From CAIWHR01 sp963788185 (lineage in GTDB: Bacteria; Pseudomonadota; Gammaproteobacteria; Burkholderiales; Casimicrobiaceae), in contig CAWBGE010000021.1 in assembly GCA_963788185.1 (NCBI GenBank), positions 62,001 through 126,000 on the forward strand: 64,000 bases of DNA, given 5' to 3'. The notes beneath the pieces are model-generated. The model was given only the letters and a program-made list of their open reading frames with translations, ran no database searches and had not been told where the DNA came from. Shown piece after piece: positions 8,976-17,231 of the stretch. The position numbers and the translations under genes are program-made. Each line of letters begins with the position of its first letter. Position 1 is the stretch's first letter.

Positions 8976-9587
8976 TCAGCCGCCGGTCCGCAGCAACTCC
9001 GCGAGATCGTGCGCAAACACGTCCGGACCCGCGCCGTAGCTCACGTAGACGCGCAGCCGCCCCTGCGGATCGAACAGGTAGGCGCCGGCGGAATGGTCCA
9101 TCGTGTAAGTGGCGGGCGTCGACCCCGGCTGCTTCTGGTAGACGATCTTGAATTCGCTGGCCGTGCGTTCGAGCGCCGCGTCGTCGCCGTAGAGCCCCAG
9201 GAACGAGGGATGGAACGCCGGAACGTAGTTCTTCAGGAGCTCCGGCGTGTCGCGCGACGGATCGATCGTGACGAACAGCACCTGCACGCGCGCCGCGTCG
9301 GCGCCCATCCGCCGCATCGCTTCGGCGACTTCCGACAGTGTCGTCGGGCAAACGTCGGGACATTGCGTGTAGCCGAAGAACATCACGATCGCCTTGCCGC
9401 GGAAATCGGCGAGCGTCCGGGGTTGCCCGTTGTGGTCGGTCAGCGCGAAATCACGGCCGTACGTGGTGCCGGTGATGTCGGAAGCCTTGAACTTCGGCGC
9501 CTCGCTGCTGCAACCCGAAACCGCTGCTGCGATGAAGACCAGCAGGACGAGGACACGGCGGCGAACGCGCCCGCCCGAGGTCTCCAT
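8976..9587 (-). CDS. SCO1/SenC family copper chaperone for cytochrome oxidase
   Basis: Membrane-anchored thioredoxin-like copper chaperone that metallates the CuA centre of cytochrome c oxidase subunit II. Seen: an N-terminal lipoprotein signal ending VSGC, the copper-binding CPDVC motif in FFGYTQCPDVCPTTL, the distal histidine in TYTMDHSAGAYLFDPQGR, and VTIDPSRDTPE. Its 203 residues are normal. Its ATG overlaps the ctaB stop by one base, so it is coupled to ctaB at the end of the oxidase cluster. Confidence 0.95.
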   Translation of the reverse strand: METSGGRVRRRVLVLLVFIAAAVSGCSSEAPKFKASDITGTTYGRDFALTDHNGQPRTLADFRGKAIVMFFGYTQCPDVCPTTLSEVAEAMRRMGADAARVQVLFVTIDPSRDTPELLKNYVPAFHPSFLGLYGDDAALERTASEFKIVYQKQPGSTPATYTMDHSAGAYLFDPQGRLRVYVSYGAGPDVFAHDLAELLRTGG

Positions 9588-10468
9588 CAGTGCCAGTAGT
9601 GGTCCACGAGCAGCGCGGAAAACAGCGCCGCAAGGTACCAGATCGAATACTTGAAAGTGGCGCGGGCGAGGAGGTCGCTGTAATCGCGGTACAGCTGCAC
9701 GGCGTACAGCAGGAACCAGCCGCCGAGCCCAAGCGCCGCGACGAGGTAGAGGTAACCGCTCATCCTGATCGCGAACGGCAGCAGCGTCACCGCCACCAGC
9801 GCGCAGGTGTAGAGCACGATCATCAGCTGCGTGTAGCGGCGGCCGTGCGTGACCGGCAGCATCGGAAGGCCGGCGCTCGCGTAATCACGGACGCGGTAGA
9901 GCGCCAGCGCCCAGAAGTGCGGCGGCGTCCACACGAAGATGATCAGAAACAGCAGCAGCGCCTCGGGCGCGACCTCTCCGGTGACCGCCGCCCACCCGAG
10001 CACCGGGGGCATGGCGCCCGACGCCCCGCCGATGACGATGTTCTGCGGCGTTGCCGGCTTGAGCAGCACCGTGTAGATCACCGCGTAACCGATGAAGGTG
10101 CCAAAGGTGAGCCACATGGTCAGCGGATTGACGAAGCCGTACAGGATGGCAAGGCCGATGCCGCCGACGATCGCGGCGAAGACGAGCGTCTGCAGCGACG
10201 TCAGATCGCCTTGCGGCAGCGGACGCCGGCGCGTGCGCGCCATCAGGGCGTCGATCTTCTGCTCGACCAGGCAATTGAACGCCGCCGCCGCGCCGGCGAC
10301 GAGCGCGATGCCCACCGTCGCGAAAAACACGGTGGCGGGCGGCGGCAATCCGGGGACCGCCAGGAACATGCCGATGACCGCGCAGAACACGACCAGCGAC
10401 ACGACGCGCGGCTTGGTCAGCGCGAGGAATTGCCGCAGGCGGTCTTCGGAAATCGTCAGCGTGGTCAT
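9587..10468 (-). CDS. ctaB: Protoheme IX farnesyltransferase CtaB (heme O synthase)
   Basis: UbiA-family membrane prenyltransferase that adds a farnesyl group to heme B, giving heme O. The 293-residue chain has about nine membrane segments, the first Asp-rich-type motif NCLVEQKIDALMARTRRRPL and the second region IFVWTPPHFWALALYR, both diagnostic. Start MTTLTISEDRLRQFLALTKPRVV is typical. Heme A needs a further oxidation by CtaA; ctaA, usually directly upstream in this cluster in betaproteobacteria, is not present here. Confidence 0.96.
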   Translation of the reverse strand: MTTLTISEDRLRQFLALTKPRVVSLVVFCAVIGMFLAVPGLPPPATVFFATVGIALVAGAAAAFNCLVEQKIDALMARTRRRPLPQGDLTSLQTLVFAAIVGGIGLAILYGFVNPLTMWLTFGTFIGYAVIYTVLLKPATPQNIVIGGASGAMPPVLGWAAVTGEVAPEALLLFLIIFVWTPPHFWALALYRVRDYASAGLPMLPVTHGRRYTQLMIVLYTCALVAVTLLPFAIRMSGYLYLVAALGLGGWFLLYAVQLYRDYSDLLARATFKYSIWYLAALFSALLVDHYWH

Positions 10469-10507
10469 GGGGAGAATCGGCGGTATGTCGTGCGCGGTGG
10501 GGCGGGG

Positions 10508-10513
10508 AGTTTA
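10508..10513 (-). promoter_or_regulatory. Candidate -10 for ctaB-sco1
   Basis: The 87-base gap between the SCO-like pseudogene and ctaB contains TGGTAAACT on the minus strand, an extended -10-like element about 40 bases before the ctaB ATG. No clear -35. If real, ctaB-sco1 could be expressed apart from the rest of the cox operon. No remnant of ctaA is recognisable in this gap. Confidence 0.3.
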
Positions 10514-10555
10514 CCATCGGAATGCGGCTGCAATGGCATTGTCGGTCGAGACTTT

Positions 10556-11162
10556 TCAACCGATGCGCGAGGCCTTGAGGAGGCGGGTCAGATCCTTCGC
10601 CAGGCCCTTGATGTCGGGATCGGCGGCGTAGCGCAGCACGAGGTTGCCCAGCGGATCGACCAGCAGAATTGCCGGCACGCTCCCCGGGAGACGGGCGACG
10701 GCTGCGGCGTCGCCCGCGACGGCCACGAGGCCCGGGAGCGGTTCGACGAGGCTCGCTGGCAGCGGCTCCGTGCCGGTCACGACGAGCATCCGCACGATGC
10801 GATCCTGCTCGCGACCCTGCATCGTGCGCGCCTGCCGCGTCGCGTAGAGCATGCGTTCGCATTCGGTGCCGCAGCGCTCCCCGGCACTTGACGACGAGCA
10901 CCCACTGACCGCGCAGGTCGGCAAGGCGAAATGAAGTGCCATCCGCCCGCACGCCGTCGAGTTCGGGCGCGGGCGCGGTCGGCAACAGCGTGCCGTAATT
11001 CGCCTGCCGGTCGCGCGGAAACCCGTAGTACACCGCGTACGACAACGCCACCGGCGCGATGGCGATCGCGGCGAGCAGGATCAGGATGCGGCGGTTGCGC
11101 GCCGTCATGCCGGCGGGGGGCGGCGGCGGCACGCGCAGCGGCGGCGGGTCGGTCGGCGTCAT
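10556..11162 (-). pseudogene. SCO-like cytochrome oxidase assembly membrane protein, frameshifted
   Basis: The N-terminal part reads MTPTDPPPLRVPPPPP, then a membrane helix (RRILILLAAIAIAPVALSYA) and a thioredoxin-like start ending GQWVLVV. The C-terminal part, GERCGTECERMLYATRQART through AILLVDPLGNLVLRYA, continues in another frame. The switch falls near 10889 and needs one base removed or two added. The CxxxC motif (CGTEC) suggests a copper/thiol role like SCO proteins; betaproteobacterial cox clusters often carry such a protein after SURF1. The ATG overlaps the SURF1 stop (ATGA). Either a recent pseudogene or a sequence error. Confidence 0.75.
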
Positions 11163-11928
11163 GGAGAGAGGGCGTCCTGCGAGCGTGCGCTGCGAAAACG
11201 AAAGTACAGCCAGAGGCCGGCCGTCATGGCGGCAAACGCATACCACTGCATCTGGTAGATCCAATGCTTGTCGATGCCGAAGTCCGGCAGCGGCCAGTCG
11301 CGGACGAGGCCGGACGTCGGCGCGCCGCCCGGGGCCTCCTCGATGATCGCGGGAAGCACCGCCAGCCCGGTCGCGATGGAAAAGCGCGCCGGGTCGAGGT
11401 TCTGCCACACGGCGCCGGCCGCCGCGCCCGCCTGCAGCTCGACATAGCCCGCCGCAGGCAGATTGAGGCGGCCGGTGACTTGACGTGACCGGCGGGAGGC
11501 GGGGCGACCGGCAGCGCGGCGCGCGTCGCACCCGGCGCAATCCAGCCCCGGTTGACGAGAATCGCGCGCCCGTCCTGCATCCTGAGCGGCGTGACGACGT
11601 GATAGCCCGCGCGGCCGGCATGCACCCTGTTGTCGATCAGGATCTGGCGCGCGGCATCGTATTCGCCATCGACGGAGACGATCCGATAGCGCCAATCACT
11701 CCATGATTCCAGCATTGCCGCCGGAGGCAAGGGCATCGCCGGCGCCTTCTGCGCAGCGTCGAACTGCGCACGCAGCGCCTCCTTCTGCGCCATGCGGCGC
11801 CCCTGCCAGTTGCCGGCTGCGACGAACACCGCAATCGCGACCGCGGCGGCCAGCGTCGGCAGCGCAGCGCGGCGCAGCGGCGACGGAATGCGAATGGACG
11901 GGATCCGGGCGCTGCTCATCGACGGCAT
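11159..11928 (-). pseudogene. SURF1 family cytochrome oxidase assembly protein, frameshifted
   Basis: SURF1 helps heme A insertion into oxidase subunit I. The N-terminal half has a membrane helix (LPTLAAAVAIAVFVAAGNWQ), the family motif GNWQGRRMAQKEAL, and YHVVTPLRMQDGRAILVNRGW, then breaks after PPPAGHV near 11485. The second half continues in another frame: VTGRLNLPAAGYVE, then IDKHWIYQMQWYAFAA and a second membrane helix. One missing base restores a full-length SURF1 of about 256 residues. The rest of both halves is well conserved, which argues for a recent event or an assembly indel. Confidence 0.8.
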
Positions 11929-11994
11929 TTGGCAGGGATCGGCAAGTCTTCTACACTGGGCTTCGGGAAAAGCATCGCGCCTCTCGCGCCAGTC

Positions 11995-12195
11995 ATGAAA
12001 GTCATCGTCATCATCGGGCTCGTCGCCGTCATCCTGAGCCTTTTCTCCGCGCTCTTCTATCTTTACCGCGACCGCGGCAGCGGCACGCGGATGATTCGTG
12101 CGCTGGCACTGCGCGTCGCGCTGTCGGCGTTGCTGGTCGGTTTTCTGGTGTTCTCGTACCAGATGGGCTGGATCGCGCCCGCCGGGATGCGCTGA
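11995..12195 (+). CDS. Small twin-transmembrane protein (DUF2909-like)
   Basis: A 66-residue protein with two membrane helices (VIVIIGLVAVILSLFSALFY and LALRVALSALLVGFLVFSYQ) joined by a short basic linker (RDRGSGTRMI). Proteins of this type sit between coxC and surf1 in many betaproteobacteria. Here it is the only plus-strand gene within the oxidase cluster, divergent from surf1. I start at the ATG giving MKVIVIIG; a longer reading would add an unconserved segment. Function unknown; an oxidase-linked role is inference from position. Confidence 0.75.
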   Translation: MKVIVIIGLVAVILSLFSALFYLYRDRGSGTRMIRALALRVALSALLVGFLVFSYQMGWIAPAGMR

Positions 12196-12232
12196 CGAGG
12201 CGCCCCGCGCCCGGCGCCGGTGTACATCGACC

Positions 12233-12262
12233 TTGTAAGCGCGGCTGAAGCCGCGCCTACAA
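12233..12262. repeat. REP-like palindrome between convergent DUF2909 gene and coxC
   Basis: Two 14-base arms (TTGTAAGCGCGGCT and AGCCGCGCCTACAA) separated by GA form a stem with one mismatch. It sits in the 78-base gap between two convergent stop codons, so a bidirectional terminator or REP-type extragenic palindrome fits. No T-run follows the stem on the plus strand. Confidence 0.6.
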
Positions 12263-12273
12263 ATGCCCGCGCG

Positions 12274-13134
12274 TCACAGCCAGTAGACCAGCACGAACAG
12301 CAGCAGCCAGACGACGTCGACGAAGTGCCAGTACCAGGCGGCGGCCTCGAACGCGAAGTGGTGGTCGGGCGTGAAGTGACCCCTGATCGACCGGGCGAGC
12401 ATCACGGTGAGCATGATCGCGCCAACGGTCACGTGCGCACCGTGGAAGCCGGTCAGCATGTAGAACGTCGATCCGTAGACGCCGGTGCTCAGCTTGAGAT
12501 TGAGCTCGCTGTACGCATGGATGTACTCGTAGGCCTGGAAGCCCAGGAACGTGAAGCCCAGCGCCACCGTGCAGAGCAGCCAGAGCTTCAGCGCACCGCG
12601 GTGGTTCTCCTTCAGCGCGTGATGGGCAAGCGTCAGCGTGAAGCCCGAAGTCAGCAGGATGATGGTGTTGAGCAGCGGGATGCCGATCGCGCCCATCGGC
12701 GTGAACTGCTCCTTGATGTACGGCCCGACCGACGGCCAGCCGGCCGCGAAGCCGGGCCAGACGAGCTTGCCGTCGAGGCTCCCCAGATCCGGCACCGAGA
12801 GGTTGCGCACGTAGAAAAGCGCACCGAAGAAAGCCGCAAAGAACATGACCTCGGAGAAGATGAACCAGCCCATGCTCCACCGAAACGAGGCATCGACCTG
12901 CCTGCCGTAGAGCCGGCCCTCGGATTCGCGGATGACGGTGCCGAACCAGCCGAACAGCATCACCAGCAGGGTGATGAATCCCGCCCCGACCATCCAGGGT
13001 CCGGGGCCGAAGTTGTTCATCCAGAACGCGGCACCCATGCCCATCAGCAGCAGGGCGACCGAGCCGACGATCGGCCAGTGCGACGGCTGGGGGACGAAAT
13101 AGTGCGGTGTGGTGCCGGTGTGCGCTGCGCTCAT
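12274..13134 (-). CDS. coxC: Cytochrome c oxidase subunit III
   Basis: Membrane subunit III of the aa3/caa3 oxidase, which stabilises subunit I and the proton uptake path. The 286-residue chain has seven hydrophobic segments and family signatures WPIVGSVALLLMGMGAAFW, FRWSMGWFIFSEVMFFAAFF, GFHGAHVTVGAIML and the C-terminal AAAWYWHFVDVVWLLLFVLV. Start MSAAHTGTTPHYFVPQPSHW is typical of proteobacterial coxC. It is 77 bases downstream of ctaG on the same strand; the small DUF2970 gene seen there in some relatives is absent. Confidence 0.97.
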   Translation of the reverse strand: MSAAHTGTTPHYFVPQPSHWPIVGSVALLLMGMGAAFWMNNFGPGPWMVGAGFITLLVMLFGWFGTVIRESEGRLYGRQVDASFRWSMGWFIFSEVMFFAAFFGALFYVRNLSVPDLGSLDGKLVWPGFAAGWPSVGPYIKEQFTPMGAIGIPLLNTIILLTSGFTLTLAHHALKENHRGALKLWLLCTVALGFTFLGFQAYEYIHAYSELNLKLSTGVYGSTFYMLTGFHGAHVTVGAIMLTVMLARSIRGHFTPDHHFAFEAAAWYWHFVDVVWLLLFVLVYWL

Positions 13135-13211
13135 CGGTGACTCCCTGATCGATGTTCCCGGCCCTCGACGCCGGGTGTTGCCTGGTGTTCGGTCCCGCAA
13201 ACGGCAGGACG

Positions 13212-13790
13212 TCAGTTTTTCGCGTTGCCTTCGACTTCGAAGAACGTGTACGAAAGCGTGATCACCGGAATGTCCTTGGGCAGCGCCGGATCGACGACGA
13301 ATACCACGGGCATCTGCCGCTTCTCGCCTGCCTTCAGCGTCTGCTTGGTGAAGCAGAAACACTCGAGCTTCTTGAAGTACCTCGCCGCTTCGGGTGGGCC
13401 GTAGCTCGGAATCGCCTGGCCGGTCATGTCGCGCCCGGTGGTGTTGACGATCTCGTAGGTGACCTGGCGCAGCTCGCCCGGATGGACGCCGACGATCGTC
13501 TCCAGCGGCCGGAACTCCCAGGGCAGCTTGCGCACGTTGGAATCGAACTCGATGCGCACCGAGCGCGTCACGTCGACCTGCGTGTTCTGCACGTCGTCGG
13601 CGCGCGCCACGTCGCGCATCCCGGTGACCTCGCAGATCTTCTCGTAGAACGGCACCAGCGCGTAGCCGAACGCGAACATGATCAGCACGATCACGCCGAG
13701 CTTGACGAACAGCGCCCGATTCCCGGCCGCCGTCGATGGCTCGCCGGACTCGGGGGGCCCCCCCGGATGCGCGCCGGTCTGCGCGGTCAT
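13212..13790 (-). CDS. ctaG: Cytochrome c oxidase assembly protein CtaG (Cox11)
   Basis: Membrane-anchored copper chaperone that delivers copper to CuB in subunit I. The 192-residue protein has one N-terminal membrane helix (FVKLGVIVLIMFAFGYALVP), then an immunoglobulin-like periplasmic domain with the copper motif KKLECFCFTKQ (CFCF) and the end motif LPKDIPVITLSYTFFEVE. Start MTAQTGAHPGGPP gives a short cytoplasmic lead. It lies between coxC and a small assembly protein in the cox cluster. Confidence 0.96.
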   Translation of the reverse strand: MTAQTGAHPGGPPESGEPSTAAGNRALFVKLGVIVLIMFAFGYALVPFYEKICEVTGMRDVARADDVQNTQVDVTRSVRIEFDSNVRKLPWEFRPLETIVGVHPGELRQVTYEIVNTTGRDMTGQAIPSYGPPEAARYFKKLECFCFTKQTLKAGEKRQMPVVFVVDPALPKDIPVITLSYTFFEVEGNAKN

Positions 13791-13905
13791 CGGCGCGGCC
13801 TCCGAAGCGTCCGTGGAGTTCGCTGCGTCCGGGTGGTCGGCCGCCCACGCCGATTCGGCTTGCCGTCGATCCCCGGCTGCCCGCCGGGGCCCCTCGCCAG
13901 GTGCC

Positions 13906-14121
13906 TCATCGCCGCAGGTTGCGGCCGATGGCCACGATCAGGAACAGCAGCACCGCGGCGCCCATCACGCCGATCGACGTGGACGGCGAACCCAGGAACT
14001 TGGAGGCGATGATGCCGACAAAGAACACCGCGGCGATCGACGCCAGCACCAGCGCAGTGCGCAGGTTGGCGGCGCGCAGCTTCGATCGCTCGTCGGGCAC
14101 GGAGCGTGTATTCGGGCTCAT
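13906..14121 (-). CDS. Cytochrome oxidase small assembly protein
   Basis: A 71-residue protein with a charged start (MSPNTRSVPDERSKLRAANL) and two membrane helices (TALVLASIAAVFFVGIIASK and IGVMGAAVLLFLIVAIGRNL). A protein of this size and make-up lies between coxA and ctaG in betaproteobacterial oxidase clusters and is annotated as a small oxidase assembly protein. Position and topology support that; no biochemical role can be read from the sequence. Confidence 0.8.
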   Translation of the reverse strand: MSPNTRSVPDERSKLRAANLRTALVLASIAAVFFVGIIASKFLGSPSTSIGVMGAAVLLFLIVAIGRNLRR

Positions 14122-14162
14122 GATCGGCAACCTCGTCTCGAATCGGGGAACGCGCGCAGCGG

Positions 14163-15755
14163 TCACTTGACCAACGGCGGAGTCTCGAAGGTGTGGTACG
14201 GCGCCGGCGAGGGCACGGTCCACTCCAGCGACGTCGCACCCTCCCAGGGCCTGGCCGGCGCCCTGGCGCCGCTGCCGCGCGCGCACTTGATCACCGCCCA
14301 CAGGAAGATGAGTTGCGAGAAGCCGAAGCCGAAGGCGCCGATCGATGCGACCATGTTCCAGTCGGCGAATTGCTGCGCGTAGTCGGGGATCCGCCGTGGC
14401 ATGCCGGCGAGGCCCAGGAAGTGCATCGGGAAGAACGTGACATTGAAGGTGACGAACGACGTCCAGAAATGCAGCTGGCCGATCTTCTCGTCGTACATCG
14501 TGCCGGTCCACTTCGGCAGCCAGTAGTAGGCGCCGGAGAAGAACGCGAACAGGCTGCCGGCGACCATCACGTAGTGGAAGTGCGCGACGACGTAGTACGT
14601 GTCCTGGACCTGGACGTCGATCGGCATGATCGCGAGAACGAGACCGGTGAAGCCGCCCATCGTGAACAGGAACAGGAAGCCGACGGCGAACAGCATCGGC
14701 GTCTCGAAGGTCATTGCTCCCTTCCACATCGTCGCCAGCCAGTTGAAGATCTTCACGCCGGTGGGCACCGCGATCAGCATCGTCGCGTACATGAAGAACA
14801 GCGTGCCGGCGAGCGGCAGGCCGGTGGTGAACATGTGGTGCGCCCAGACGATGAACGACAGGATCGCGATGCCGGCGGTCGCGTAGACCATCGACGCGTA
14901 GCCGAACAGCGGCTTGCGCGAGAACACCGGGATGATCTCGGAGATGATGCCGAACGCGGGCAGGATGATGATGTAGACCTCGGGATGGCCGAAGAACCAG
15001 AAGATGTGCTGGAACAGCACCGGGTCGCCGCCGCCGGCCGCGTTGAAGAACGACGTGCCGAAGTGGCGGTCGGTGAGCAGCATCGTCACCGCGCCGGCGA
15101 GCACCGGCATCACGGCGATCAGCAGATAGGCGGTGATCAGCCAGGTCCAGCAGAACATCGGCATCTTCATCAGCGTCATCCCCGGCGCGCGCAGGTTGAG
15201 GATGGTGGTGATGATGTTGATCGAGCCCATGATCGACGACGCGCCCATGATGTGGACGGCGAAGATCGTCAGGTCCATCCCCATGCCGGCCTGGATGGTC
15301 AGCGGCGGGTAGAGCGTCCATCCGGCGGCGGCGGCGCCCCCTGGAACGAACAGCGACGTGATCAGCAGGATCGCAGCGGGGGGCAGCAGCCAGAAGCTCC
15401 AGTTGTTCATCCGCGCAAACGCCATGTCGGGCGCGCCGATGAGCATCGGGATCATCCAGTTGGCGAAGCCCACGGCGGCCGGCATGATCGCGCCGAACAC
15501 CATGATGAGGCCGTGCAGCGTCGTCATCGAGTTGAAGAACTCCGGATGCACGACCTGGAGCCCGGGCTGGAACAGCTCGGCGCGGATGGTGAGCGCCATG
15601 CAGCCGCCGACCATGAACATGGTGAACGAGAACAGCAGGTACATCGTCCCGATGTCCTTGTGGTTCGTCGTCGTCAGCCAGCGCATGATGCCGGCGGGCC
15701 GGTGGTCGTGCGCGTGATCGTGGCCGGCGACGTGATCGTGGGGAATGCTGCTCAT
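14163..15755 (-). CDS. coxA: Cytochrome c oxidase subunit I
   Basis: Catalytic subunit of a type A heme-copper oxidase; it reduces O2 at the heme a3-CuB site and pumps protons. The 530-residue chain has 12 membrane segments and the core motifs FWFFGHPEVYIIILP (proton-pathway Glu and CuB His with its Tyr crosslink), FIVWAHHMFTTGLP (CuB His pair) and VVAHFHYVMVAG (heme ligands). A His-rich N-terminus (HDHVAGHDHAHDH) is a little unusual. The ATG at 15755 follows a GGAGAG ribosome site, 32 bases after coxB. Confidence 0.98.
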   Translation of the reverse strand: MSSIPHDHVAGHDHAHDHRPAGIMRWLTTTNHKDIGTMYLLFSFTMFMVGGCMALTIRAELFQPGLQVVHPEFFNSMTTLHGLIMVFGAIMPAAVGFANWMIPMLIGAPDMAFARMNNWSFWLLPPAAILLITSLFVPGGAAAAGWTLYPPLTIQAGMGMDLTIFAVHIMGASSIMGSINIITTILNLRAPGMTLMKMPMFCWTWLITAYLLIAVMPVLAGAVTMLLTDRHFGTSFFNAAGGGDPVLFQHIFWFFGHPEVYIIILPAFGIISEIIPVFSRKPLFGYASMVYATAGIAILSFIVWAHHMFTTGLPLAGTLFFMYATMLIAVPTGVKIFNWLATMWKGAMTFETPMLFAVGFLFLFTMGGFTGLVLAIMPIDVQVQDTYYVVAHFHYVMVAGSLFAFFSGAYYWLPKWTGTMYDEKIGQLHFWTSFVTFNVTFFPMHFLGLAGMPRRIPDYAQQFADWNMVASIGAFGFGFSQLIFLWAVIKCARGSGARAPARPWEGATSLEWTVPSPAPYHTFETPPLVK

Positions 15756-15787
15756 CGGGTGCTCTCCAGTCGGAATCGCGTCGCCGG

Positions 15788-16942
15788 CTACTTGCGGGCG
15801 GCCAGCACTTCGGAAGGTTGCAGCGCGTCGCCGGCCTTGTTGCCCCAGCTGTTGCGCGTGTAGGTGACGACCGCGGCGATGTCGGCGTCCGACAGCGTGC
15901 CCTTCCATGCCACCATCGCCGTCGGCGCGCCGTTCTTCGACACGCCGTTCATGACCACGTTGAGCTGGTCGGCCGTGGGGCCGTTGACGACCTTCGAGCC
16001 GTCGAGCGCCGGGAAGGCCCCCGGCACGCCCTTTCCGTTGGCCTGGTGACACGCCACGCAGTTGGCCGCATAGACCTTCTCGCCGCGCGCCATCAGATCC
16101 TTGGCCTCCCAGACCTTGGCCGGATCCTCGGCGGCGGCGGCGACCTTGGCCTTCTGTCCGGCGACCCAGGTCGCGTAATCGGCCTTGCTCTTGACCTCGA
16201 CGACGATGGGCATGAAGCCGTGCTCCTTGCCGCACAGTTCGGCGCACTGGCCCCGGTAGACGCCGGCCTTCTCGGCCTTGAACCAGGAGTCGCGGACGAA
16301 GCCGGGAATCGCGTCCTGCTTGACGCCGAATGCCGGCACCCACCAGGAGTGGATGACGTCGTCGGCGGTGATCAGCAGGCGGACCTTGGCGTCGACCGGC
16401 ACCACCAGCGGATTGTCGACCTCGAGCAGGTAGTTCTCGCCCTTGGGCTCGCGGTTCTCGATCTGCGACAGCGGCGTCTTGAGGTTCGAGTAGAAGCCGA
16501 AGCCTTCCTGCAGGTAGTCGTAGCCCCACTTCCACTGGTAACCCGTCACCTTGACGGTCATGTCGGGCGCCGACGTGTCCTTCATGGCGAGGATCGTCCT
16601 GGTCGCGGGAAACGCCATGAACAGCAGGATCAGGAACGGGACCACCGTCCAGACGATCTCGACCAGGGTGTTCTCGTGGAACTGCGCAGGCACGTGGCCG
16701 ACCGATTTCCGGTGCCTGAAGATCGAGAAGAACATGACGCCGAACACGGCGACGAAAATGACGACGCAGATCCAGAAGATGTACAGGTGCAGGTCGTATT
16801 GCTGTTGCGCGATCGTCGTGACGGGGGTCTGCAGGTTCCACTCGCGCGCCGCGAGCGCCATCCCCGGCGCCAGCAGCGCCGCGCCTGCTGCCCACTGCAT
16901 CAGCCGTCGGCCGGCTCCCTGTATCGATCGAGTACGCACCAT
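15788..16942 (-). CDS. coxB: Cytochrome c oxidase subunit II with fused cytochrome c (caa3 type)
   Basis: Subunit II receives electrons at the binuclear CuA centre. The 384-residue protein has a signal peptide, two membrane helices, the CuA domain (HSWWVPAFGVKQDAIPG, then GQCAELCGKEHGFM with both Cys, Glu, His and Met ligands), and a C-terminal cytochrome c domain of about 90 residues with heme site CVACH and a distal methionine. The fusion makes this a caa3-type oxidase. First gene of the cox operon; promoter candidate lies about 220 bases upstream. Confidence 0.97.
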   Translation of the reverse strand: MVRTRSIQGAGRRLMQWAAGAALLAPGMALAAREWNLQTPVTTIAQQQYDLHLYIFWICVVIFVAVFGVMFFSIFRHRKSVGHVPAQFHENTLVEIVWTVVPFLILLFMAFPATRTILAMKDTSAPDMTVKVTGYQWKWGYDYLQEGFGFYSNLKTPLSQIENREPKGENYLLEVDNPLVVPVDAKVRLLITADDVIHSWWVPAFGVKQDAIPGFVRDSWFKAEKAGVYRGQCAELCGKEHGFMPIVVEVKSKADYATWVAGQKAKVAAAAEDPAKVWEAKDLMARGEKVYAANCVACHQANGKGVPGAFPALDGSKVVNGPTADQLNVVMNGVSKNGAPTAMVAWKGTLSDADIAAVVTYTRNSWGNKAGDALQPSEVLAARK

Positions 16943-17161
16943 GCTGCCCCCAGTAGCCCGCTGTGTTCGTTTGCAAACCTCGCCCCCTCACGGCCGGGCG
17001 GGCGCGAGCAGGATCTGGCAGGGGAGGATCGCAGCCGCGCCCCGCCGTCGGGACGCCGCACCGCCGCAGAATCGCGGACAAACCCGTCGCGGCTGAACAA
17101 ACACAGGCGGGGGTCTGCCCGCAGCCGTTTCCTCCACGCCGGAGCGCTGCAAAGCGGCCGG

Positions 17162-17189
17162 ATCTTAACATGGATCAAACAATGGTCAA
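17162..17189 (-). promoter_or_regulatory. Promoter of the cox operon, with FNR-like half-site
   Basis: On the minus strand TTGACC (17184-17189) and TAAGAT (17162-17167) are 16 bases apart, a good sigma-70 pair, about 220 bases before coxB. Between them TTGATCCATGTTAA resembles an FNR/ANR box (TTGAT-N4-ATCAA) with one good half. A T-run just upstream (17188-17194) may belong to the bioD 3' end. The remaining leader (16943-17155) is GC-rich and shows no gene. Confidence 0.5.
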
Positions 17190-17231
17190 AAAAATCGGTG
17201 ACCTTTTGCCGCGCACCGGCCCCGCCCGGCG

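Noticed and set aside
17187..17194. T-run on the minus strand as a bioD terminator
   Set aside because: No stable stem sits directly in front of it; it overlaps the cox promoter -35 instead.
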